8,713 bases of DNA from Bacteroidales bacterium (GTDB lineage: Bacteria; Bacteroidota; Bacteroidia; Bacteroidales; UBA4181): positions 1 to 8,713 of the forward strand of contig JAQVSH010000067.1 in assembly GCA_028700615.1 (NCBI GenBank), read 5' to 3'. Made by a program: the position numbers and the translations under genes. This document shows positions 1 to 6,036 of this stretch, one piece after another. Every line of letters starts with the position of its first letter. The first letter of the stretch is position 1. The notes beneath the pieces were generated by a model that worked only from the letters and a program-made list of their open reading frames with translations, made no database searches and was not told where the DNA came from.

Positions 1-402
1 AACCCTGTCGAAGGCTTCCATCTGAAGTCCAAAGAAAGAATCTTCCGGGTGATCCATTTGTTCAGGGAGTATTTGTTCCAATGTAGTGGTTGCTCCGGGT
101 GAATTTCCTCCTGCCGCATTAATGAGGATTTCAATTTTTCCTAATTTGTGGTGAATAACGTTTTTAGCTTCCTCTAAAGAAGATTTATCCAATACGTTCG
201 CCCTGACACCTATCAGCATTGTTCCGGATTCTTTTGAAATTTCTTTGGCCAGTTTACCTGCTTTCTCTCCATCAAGGTCGAGAATGGCAACCTTTACCCC
301 GGCTGTGGCCAGAGTTCTGATCATCGCGGTGCCTAAAATGCCTGCACCTCCTGTAATCACACATACCCGATCCCTGAGATCATCAAATGAAAACTTTTGC
401 AT
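1..402 (-). CDS. SDR-family oxidoreductase, probable D-mannonate oxidoreductase (fructuronate reductase) type; 5' part only
   Basis: The frame is open from the ATG at 402 to the window edge, giving the first 134 residues; the C-terminal half lies outside. The N-terminus shows a Rossmann fold: the glycine-rich dinucleotide motif TGGAGILG is at residues 17-24, an acidic strand end (AILDLD) follows the second beta strand, and NAAGGN is at 95-100, the SDR 'NAG' motif in the form with an extra Gly-Asn. From family knowledge, NAAGGN followed by P-x-A-T-T and a short insert ending in FF, just before helix alpha-E, is typical of the SDRs annotated as D-mannonate oxidoreductase. These interconvert D-fructuronate and D-mannonate with NAD(P)H in the cytoplasm, in glucuronate breakdown. 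The catalytic Ser-Tyr-Lys lies beyond the window, so the fold is secure but the substrate is inferred. The gene is separated from susD by a terminator and has its own promoter candidate, so it probably begins a new transcription unit running leftward. Confidence 0.82.
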   Translation of the reverse strand, partial: MQKFSFDDLRDRVCVITGGAGILGTAMIRTLATAGVKVAILDLDGEKAGKLAKEISKESGTMLIGVRANVLDKSSLEEAKNVIHHKLGKIEILINAAGGNSPGATTTLEQILPEQMDHPEDSFFGLQMEAFDRV

Positions 403-426
403 GATAAAACCTGATGGTAATCCTAA

Positions 427-434
427 CAAAGTTA
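427..434 (-). promoter_or_regulatory. Candidate -7 promoter element for the SDR gene
   Basis: On the minus strand this reads TAACTTTG, an exact match to the Bacteroidetes -7 consensus TAnnTTTG. It ends 24 nt before the ATG at 402, implying a leader of about 18-20 nt. No good TTTG -33 element lies at the usual 19-21 nt spacing. The nearest partial matches are ATTG at 449-452 (too close) and TTTG at 466-469 (too far). The call rests on the -7 match and on its position after the susD terminator. Confidence 0.4.
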
Positions 435-569
435 ATATAAATATATTTCAATTTGTGACATTTTTCAAATTTCAACAAATCTCAGAAAGTCTATAGACCT
501 CAGTATGTGGAGGTATTGTCTGTACGGGGAAAAATGCCGGATGAGGAGATGTCTGATTGCCCTATGGGC

Positions 570-600
570 AAAAAAAAGGGAAGCCGAAGCCTCCCTTTTT
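570..600 (-). terminator. Intrinsic terminator of the susCD operon
   Basis: On the minus strand the RNA forms a stem AGGGAGGC / GCUUCCCU (one G-U wobble) closed by a UUCG tetraloop. It is extended by A-U pairs and followed by a run of seven to eight U. It begins about 20 nt after the susD stop codon at 620-622. This is a classic Rho-independent terminator, and it puts the end of the operon immediately after susD, before the SDR gene. Confidence 0.9.
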
Positions 601-619
601 TATCATAGATCCAGTCTGC

Positions 620-2284
620 TTATTCAGCAGCATAGCCTTCATTCTGAACGATCAGAGAGTTACGTTGGCATTCCTGCAAAGGAATCGGGAAAGTCATCCG
701 GTAAGTATCCATGGTTTTTCCATAGAAAAAGTCAGGAGCTCCACTGGGACTCATGGCTCTTTGTCCGTATTCCTTCACCAGAAATTCATTGGTTGCATCA
801 TATCCCAAACGTTGGAAATTGTACCACAGTGAGTACTCATTCAAAGATTCACGACGACGTTCCCAGATCAAACCAAATTCAAAATCAGTAAACTTAGTAT
901 AACCTTTGCTTGCTCTTAAAGCCGTATAGTAAGTTTTGGCTTCGGGAACCGTAACTCCGGCGCCGTGAAGATTACCATAGGCGCGGTTACGGAGGACATC
1001 CAGGCATTTCCATGCAGAGAGACCACTCACTTCGGTGTCGGCGCCCACGGTACGATACAGACATTCTGCATAGTACATGTAAACTTCACCGAGTCTCATC
1101 AGAATATGCGGTTGAGAAACATACATATTGGGTTTGTAATAACCGCATTTTTCTTTCCAGTATTTCAACAAAGCATTGTAAGACAAACCTTCCTGGTTGT
1201 AACCGCTTTTTACAGCTTCACCGGTATAAGGATTGGTCCCTCCGGCAGGAACGATAGAACCTAACAAACGCTCATCCGCGGTGGTCAGCCCGTTTTCAAA
1301 AGCAGCGACCCATTCGTTGGAGATGTAGATAGAACCCCAACCGCCGGTACCAGAAACTACTTGTCCTCCGGTTTTGATTTTGGTCCAGTGTCTTACATTG
1401 GTTTCACCATCCCAGGTACCTGCGTCGGCAACAGCCGGATAGGCAACTTCCCAGATAGACTCAGTTCCGAAATTGTAGTTGATCTGATGGATGTTTTTGT
1501 AGTAAGGTTCCAGCCCGTACATTCCATTGTCGATCAGTTCGCGCCACAGCGGAGCGGCGGCAGCATAATTTCCAACCGTCATCTGAGCCAATGCTTCATA
1601 GGCAATACACATCCCTTTGGTAACCCGGCCGTATTGTTTTGCATTTTTCAGATAAGGATCAGACCATGGTTCCCAGCCTAATTTGCTTTTGGCAAACTGC
1701 AGTTCGGAAATGATAAAGTCATACGTTTCGGCTTTGGTAGCCCGGGCTTTTTCAGGCATATTGGAATAAGTTTCCCCTTCCATCAACAAGACGGGACCGA
1801 GTTCAGACCCGGTATTTCCAACTTCAGAAAAGGCCATCGCCAGGTTCAGGTAATACCATGCTCTCAGAGCTCTTGCTTCAGCAGCTACAACATTCTGATC
1901 CACTTTGGTAAAGATGGCAGGATCCACACTGTTCATCCCCAAAAGGAAACGGTTGGTACGGTCAACTCCCTGATAGCAGGTATACCACATTTGCTGAAGG
2001 TAGGAAAAGTCAGAATTGAATTCATGGGTTGTCCAGGAAATATCCCAGCCCCCGGCCTGACAATCCAGTGCCAGAAAGTTTGCGAAGTGTGACATGGGAG
2101 CCCAGAGCCAGTCGCCGGGAAGCGCATCATACACACCGTACAACCCCTTCATAACATTGGCTTCATTTCTGAAGACGTAATCGGATACAACTTTGTCGTA
2201 CTGGGGAGATTCCAGGAAATCCTTGGAACAGGACGCGAGGACCAGCATGAACAAAGCCAACGGTAAAATATATAATTTTTTCAT
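620..2284 (-). CDS. susD: SusD/RagB-family nutrient-binding outer-membrane lipoprotein
   Basis: Surface lipoprotein that caps its SusC partner and helps capture the substrate, usually a glycan oligomer, at the outer membrane. Starting at the ATG at 2284, the protein is 554 residues, a normal family length. A TTG three codons upstream is open but would spoil a textbook signal: MKK, a hydrophobic run, then the lipobox LASC with Cys19 as the lipidated residue. Conserved SusD features appear in order: the TPR-like helix AEARALRAWYYLNLAMAF (135-152), ETYDFIISEL (about 186-195), RLGEVYMYYAECL in the second half, WERRRESLNE (from 474), and the C-terminal FPIP (532-535) with QNEGY (547-551). It lies 32 nt downstream of susC and ends the operon at a strong terminator. 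The symbol is a family label: starch is not implied, and the ligand cannot be read from the sequence. Confidence 0.96.
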   Translation of the reverse strand: MKKLYILPLALFMLVLASCSKDFLESPQYDKVVSDYVFRNEANVMKGLYGVYDALPGDWLWAPMSHFANFLALDCQAGGWDISWTTHEFNSDFSYLQQMWYTCYQGVDRTNRFLLGMNSVDPAIFTKVDQNVVAAEARALRAWYYLNLAMAFSEVGNTGSELGPVLLMEGETYSNMPEKARATKAETYDFIISELQFAKSKLGWEPWSDPYLKNAKQYGRVTKGMCIAYEALAQMTVGNYAAAAPLWRELIDNGMYGLEPYYKNIHQINYNFGTESIWEVAYPAVADAGTWDGETNVRHWTKIKTGGQVVSGTGGWGSIYISNEWVAAFENGLTTADERLLGSIVPAGGTNPYTGEAVKSGYNQEGLSYNALLKYWKEKCGYYKPNMYVSQPHILMRLGEVYMYYAECLYRTVGADTEVSGLSAWKCLDVLRNRAYGNLHGAGVTVPEAKTYYTALRASKGYTKFTDFEFGLIWERRRESLNEYSLWYNFQRLGYDATNEFLVKEYGQRAMSPSGAPDFFYGKTMDTYRMTFPIPLQECQRNSLIVQNEGYAAE

Positions 2285-2316
2285 TCTATACAATTTTATT
2301 GGTTAAACCATATGAA

Positions 2317-5300
2317 TTAGAAGCCGAGGCTGACACCGAAAGTGAATGTACGGGGATTAGGATAATTACCCGCATCCACGCCGTTTGATAAAGCAGAGGC
2401 GGTGCTGGTAGCAGAGCTGGCAACCGAAACTTCAGGATCTCCGTATTTGTAATCGGAGAAAGTGGCCAGATTTTCCACGCTGAAGAAAACGCGTGCAGAT
2501 TCCATCTTCACTTTCTTGAGCAGATCCGTGGGAAGGGTATAGCCAATCTGAATGTTCTGAATTCTCAGGAAACTTCCGTCAAAGATGAAAGCATCGGAGA
2601 TTCTGTGGTTGTCATTGGCATTTACGTAGCTGATAATAGGATATTTGTTGGAAGGATTGGTAGAAGACCAGGCATTCTGGGTGTATTCTGCCAGCATGTT
2701 CTGATATCCGGAACCGTCATTGGAACAAATATTGGTCATGTTCTGATATACATAGGACAAGATATCACGACCTGCAACTCCGTAGGTGTACATATTGAAA
2801 TCCCAGTTTTTGTATCCCAGAGAGACGTTCAGACCGAAAGAGAAGTCAGGAGTCCCGTTACCGAGCATTTCACGGTCACTGGTGTTGATAAACCCGTTTC
2901 CATCGAGGTCTTTATATTTACGGTCCCCGGCCTGAGTACTGGCTACCTGATAGTATTGCTGAGCTCCGCCGGATGCGGCTAATGCAGAAGCATTGGCTTC
3001 AGCCACTTCGGCTGCAGACTGGAAGATTCCGTCAGCTCTGTAACCATAATAAGAAGCTACAGGATAGCCGTTTCTGGTGACCGTTACAAATTTGCTGCCA
3101 CTCCATTCATCGCCGTCACCGCTGACACCACCCCAGGTAATGTCGGCTCCTACGTCAATGGCTTCATTTTTCATGAAGGAACCGTTTCCTTTTACGGTCA
3201 GATTCCAGTCACCCCAATGGTTCTGATACCCCAATTCGAATTCAAGACCGCTGTTGCGGATATGTCCTGAGTTGGTATAAATCTGGGTAAAACCGGTAGA
3301 AGGACGGAGCTGTTTGTTCAACAACAGGTCTCTGGTATCTCTGCGGAAATAATCAATAGTAGCCGTCAGTTTGTTATCAAGGAATCCCATATCCAAACCG
3401 ATATTGGTCATTTCATTGGTTTCCCATTTCAGGTTGGTGTCGATTTCAACTGTTTGAGCCAAACCGGCTGCTTTTTCCTGCAAACTGGTGGTATTCATTC
3501 CTCTTTGCTGATAGAAATAATACCAGGTGTTGGCGGAAGTCAGGTAGTTGACATACTGTCCGGAAGTGGTCCCGGCGTTACCGGTCTGACCCCAACCCAA
3601 ACGAAGTTTCAGGTTGCTGAAGATATTCTGATCCTTCATGAAAGCTTCTTCAGAGATTCTCCAGGATGCAGCCAAAGATGGGAAAGTACCGTATTTGTTG
3701 TTGTAACCGAAATTGGAAGAACCGTCACGACGAACCGTAGCAGTCAAAGAGAAACGGTTATCATAAGCCCAGGTCAAACGACCGAAGAAAGATTGTCTGC
3801 GGTCTTCAGTGTTCAAGCCGCCGTTGGCAGTCGGATTATTGTTGATAGACATTGAGAGAATACGAATGTCTTCAGTCGGGAAATTGGTATCGGCGGCATT
3901 TAAATAAGCTCCGGTACTTTTACTGGCGGAATGTCCTGCCAATACTGTGAAATTGTGTTTATCCAGACTAAAAGTATAGGTCAGATAGTTTTCAATATCT
4001 AATGTTTTACTAAATCTCTGGTTGAAAGATAAATTATCTGTTCCACTGGAGTTACCTGTACGGAATTGACGGATTTGGTAATTATAATCATTGTAGTGGT
4101 TATAGTTCATAGCCACGGTAGTCCGGTAGGTCAAACCTTTCATCAGGTCAATTTCAGCAAATGCACTGGCGAAGATACGGGCGTTGTTTGCAGGGTTTTC
4201 TCTGGTTTCAGCCGCAGCTACCAGATTGTCGGTTCCCTTGCCATTGTAACCGTTGGATTCACGGGGATAATGGCCCCAGGTTCCGTCAGCATACTGAATG
4301 GGTACAGACAACAAGTTTCCGCTGCCATCCAAAGTATCCATCGTCGGGATATTTTTGGCGATGTTGGCCACGCTACCTGTATTGTTAGTGGTAGAGGTAG
4401 TGAGGTTGATGTTGGTTCCGATGCGGATAAAATCCTTGATGGTATGGTTTACATTGGCACGGGCTGTGATTCTTTCAAAATCAGAACCACGGAGGATCCC
4501 TTTATTATTGTTGTAACCCACTGACAACATGGCCTGAGTGTTTTCGTTATCACCCGAAGCAGACAGGTTGTATTGCTGAGAAATACCGGTCTGATACATT
4601 TCGTCCTGCCATTTGATATTGTTCAGGGCAGAAGGGTTAGCCCAGATAGGGTTAGCTTTCAAAGACGGGTTGGCAATGGGCACTTTATTAGCAGCGGTTG
4701 CAAATTGTTCAGCGTTGGCCATGTCCAGTCTGAAAGGCTGGGTGGCAATACCAATGGTGGCGTCAAAGTTCAGGCGAACACTGCCTTTAGATCCTTTTTT
4801 GGTAGTAACGAGGATAACCCCGTTAGAGGCTCTGGAACCGTAAATTGCGGAGGCGGAAGCATCTTTCAATACTTCAATGCTTTCGATATCGTTGGGGTTA
4901 AGCCAGCTGGCACTGGTTCCTACCTGAATACCGTCAACGACCCAGAGGGGTTCGTTGGAGTTATTGATAGAACCTGTACCGCGGATACGGATGGAAGAAC
5001 CGGCACCGGGAGCACCGGAATCTTTAATAATAGTCACACCGGAGACCATACCCTGCAAACCTTGTTCAATGGTAGAGGGGCGGCGTTTCATCATTTCTTC
5101 AGGTTTAACGGAAGCAACCGAACCAGTCAGATCACTTTTCTTCATCGTACCGTAACCGATAACCACTACTTCTTCCAAGGCCTGGGTATCTTCTGCCAAA
5201 ATAACGTTGATGGTACCCTGGTTTCCGACCCTGATTTCCTGGCCGAGATAACCGATGAAAGAAAATTGAAGGACTGCCTGGGAATTCGGAACGCGCAGAG

Positions 5301-5568
5301 AATAACTTCCGTCAGTCCCTGTGATAGTTCCTGTGGTGGTTCCTTTTACGACTACGTTCACTCCGGGCAGAGGTTGCTTGTTGGCATCCGTAACTTTTCC
5401 CGAAACAGTAACTTGCTGAAGGTTTGTCACAGCGGACGCACCTTCGTCGGCGCGAGCGATGCTCAGATTGAGACCGCTAAACAAAAAAACGGACAAAACA
5501 ACGCTCCACAGCAAACTCCTTGGAATTTTGCAGGTTGTTGAATCATCGTGCTTACGAACTGTTCTCAT
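2317..5568 (-). CDS. susC: SusC/RagA-family TonB-linked outer-membrane transporter
   Basis: A 22-stranded-barrel TonB-dependent transporter that imports substrate captured by SusD into the periplasm using TonB-ExbBD energy. The protein is 1083 residues. Residues 1-40 are a signal peptide with a long basic N-region, hydrophobic segment about 18-37, and likely cleavage after ARA40. A carboxypeptidase-regulatory-like domain follows (about 53-126, from VSGKVTDANKQPLPGVNV). Next come the TonB box EEVVVIGYG (132-140) and the plug, with the SusC signatures SIRIRGTGS (192-200), PLWVVDGI (207-214) and SIEVLKDASASAIYGSRASNG (230-250). A DxDGxG loop lies near residue 890. The C-terminus ends in RTFTFGVSLGF, with the terminal Phe expected of a Bam-assembled barrel. 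There is no STN domain before the regulatory-like domain, so sigma/anti-sigma signalling through this receptor is not expected. No other ATG lies near the signal peptide, so the start at 5568 is firm. The symbol is a family label; the substrate is unknown. Confidence 0.97.
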   Translation of the reverse strand: MRTVRKHDDSTTCKIPRSLLWSVVLSVFLFSGLNLSIARADEGASAVTNLQQVTVSGKVTDANKQPLPGVNVVVKGTTTGTITGTDGSYSLRVPNSQAVLQFSFIGYLGQEIRVGNQGTINVILAEDTQALEEVVVIGYGTMKKSDLTGSVASVKPEEMMKRRPSTIEQGLQGMVSGVTIIKDSGAPGAGSSIRIRGTGSINNSNEPLWVVDGIQVGTSASWLNPNDIESIEVLKDASASAIYGSRASNGVILVTTKKGSKGSVRLNFDATIGIATQPFRLDMANAEQFATAANKVPIANPSLKANPIWANPSALNNIKWQDEMYQTGISQQYNLSASGDNENTQAMLSVGYNNNKGILRGSDFERITARANVNHTIKDFIRIGTNINLTTSTTNNTGSVANIAKNIPTMDTLDGSGNLLSVPIQYADGTWGHYPRESNGYNGKGTDNLVAAAETRENPANNARIFASAFAEIDLMKGLTYRTTVAMNYNHYNDYNYQIRQFRTGNSSGTDNLSFNQRFSKTLDIENYLTYTFSLDKHNFTVLAGHSASKSTGAYLNAADTNFPTEDIRILSMSINNNPTANGGLNTEDRRQSFFGRLTWAYDNRFSLTATVRRDGSSNFGYNNKYGTFPSLAASWRISEEAFMKDQNIFSNLKLRLGWGQTGNAGTTSGQYVNYLTSANTWYYFYQQRGMNTTSLQEKAAGLAQTVEIDTNLKWETNEMTNIGLDMGFLDNKLTATIDYFRRDTRDLLLNKQLRPSTGFTQIYTNSGHIRNSGLEFELGYQNHWGDWNLTVKGNGSFMKNEAIDVGADITWGGVSGDGDEWSGSKFVTVTRNGYPVASYYGYRADGIFQSAAEVAEANASALAASGGAQQYYQVASTQAGDRKYKDLDGNGFINTSDREMLGNGTPDFSFGLNVSLGYKNWDFNMYTYGVAGRDILSYVYQNMTNICSNDGSGYQNMLAEYTQNAWSSTNPSNKYPIISYVNANDNHRISDAFIFDGSFLRIQNIQIGYTLPTDLLKKVKMESARVFFSVENLATFSDYKYGDPEVSVASSATSTASALSNGVDAGNYPNPRTFTFGVSLGF

Positions 5569-5671
5569 AATAGTTATGTTAGTTGATTAAAAGTTGTATT
5601 ACGTTGTGTGAACAAAAAAACGATTCTAACGTTTTAATAATTGTTTCAGGCTTATTCCATAGGCGTTTCGT

Positions 5672-5683
5672 GTTTAATTAAAC
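5672..5683. repeat. Perfect 12-bp palindrome in the susC leader
   Basis: GTTTAATTAAAC is its own reverse complement. It lies about 104 bp before the susC start codon and 7 bp from a second perfect palindrome at 5691-5700. Such symmetry suits a dimeric regulator, but AT-rich DNA produces short palindromes by chance, so an operator role is only suggested. Confidence 0.4.
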
Positions 5684-5690
5684 AAAGGTT

Positions 5691-5700
5691 TAGATATCTA
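5691..5700. repeat. Perfect 10-bp palindrome in the susC leader
   Basis: TAGATATCTA is its own reverse complement. It sits 7 bp from the palindrome at 5672-5683. The centre-to-centre distance is 18 bp, close to two helical turns less a few bases. Its meaning is uncertain, for the same reason as its neighbour. Confidence 0.35.
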
Positions 5701-5797
5701 TCATTATACTGATATATAGCAAGTTAAAGTGTTTTTTTCGCTATAAAAGGACTCTTGACCGCATAAAACGACCCATGATTCTTATTATTAGCAAGAT

Positions 5798-5830
5798 CAA
5801 ATTTAACAATATTTCACTTTGATATGCAAG
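5798..5830 (-). promoter_or_regulatory. Candidate susC promoter (Bacteroidetes -33/-7 type)
   Basis: On the minus strand the -7 element is TAAATTTG (5805 to 5798), an exact match to TAnnTTTG. The -33 element is CTTG (5830 to 5827), three of four matches to TTTG. The spacer between them is 21 nt, within the usual range. Transcription would start near 5791, leaving a leader of about 220 nt. This was the only exact TAnnTTTG match I found between the upstream terminator and susC. Confidence 0.5.
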
Positions 5831-5880
5831 AAAATTAACAAATATTTCTTCGGGCAACACAATAATTTAATTTCCTGAAC

Positions 5881-5920
5881 TTTTTTAAGCAGCTTTTTTC
5901 TTGTTTTTTTGATTTTTTTT
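5881..5920. promoter_or_regulatory. Phased T/A-tracts, probable bent DNA upstream of the susC promoter
   Basis: Four T-runs of 6, 6, 7 and 8 bases lie at 5881-5886, 5894-5899, 5904-5910 and 5913-5920. Their centres are 13, 10.5 and 9.5 bp apart, roughly one helical turn. Phased A-tracts bend DNA, and A-tracts upstream of promoters can stimulate transcription. These lie about 50-90 bp upstream of the candidate -33 element. The pattern is seen directly; the function is inferred. Confidence 0.4.
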
Positions 5921-5950
5921 AAATTCCTGATTCAAAAAGGCTTTTGTATA

Positions 5951-5994
5951 AAAAGATAAAGCCGTCTCTTTTCTGGGAGACGGCTTTATCTTTT
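5951..5994 (-). terminator. Strong intrinsic terminator of the DUF362-polyferredoxin unit (symmetrical)
   Basis: A perfect 18-bp inverted repeat pairs 5951-5968 (AAAAGATAAAGCCGTCTC) with 5977-5994 around an 8-nt loop. On the minus strand the hairpin ends in a short U-run, about 43 nt after the polyferredoxin stop codon. T/A-runs at both ends make it able to stop transcription in either direction. It insulates susC from the upstream operon. Confidence 0.92.
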
Positions 5995-6036
5995 TTAGTT
6001 CAATGATCGATCTTTTTATCTCATGGATACATTTTC

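Larger units (their letters stand above)
5569..5797 (-). other. AT-rich leader upstream of susC, no gene seen
   Basis: If the promoter candidate at 5798-5830 is used, about 220 nt of untranslated leader precede susC. I see no ORF of note and no purine-rich ribosome-binding site. It contains two perfect palindromes: GTTTAATTAAAC at 5672-5683 and TAGATATCTA at 5691-5700. A looser inverted repeat (CTAT...ATAG) follows at 5698-5719. These could be protein-binding sites or weak AU hairpins in the mRNA. No known riboswitch was recognised. Confidence 0.45.

Noticed and set aside
497..514. ACCTC...GAGGT inverted repeat between the SDR gene and susD
   Set aside because: The stem is only 5 bp with an 8-nt loop and no U-run. 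It is likely chance.
505..891. Plus-strand open frame of 128 codons across the terminator and the 3' end of susD
   Set aside because: It is antisense to conserved SusD C-terminal coding sequence, reads through a terminator hairpin, and its product has no recognisable features.
2285..2293. Upstream TTG start for susD, adding three residues
   Set aside because: The ATG at 2284 gives a standard lipoprotein signal (MKK, hydrophobic run, LASC). The TTG start would add residues before it with no supporting signal.
4573..5541. Plus-strand open frame of 322 codons
   Set aside because: It lies entirely antisense to the conserved signal, regulatory-like, TonB box and plug regions of susC. Its translation shows no recognisable domain, so it is a shadow frame of a well-conserved gene.
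5683..5692. TAAACCTTTG as a nearer susC -7 element
   Set aside because: It has four bases between TA and TTTG instead of two, and no TTTG-like -33 element lies at the right distance upstream.
5703..5708. TATAAT on the minus strand upstream of susC
   Set aside because: This is the E. coli-type -10 sequence. The main Bacteroidetes sigma factor recognises TAnnTTTG instead, and no matching -35 partner is seen.
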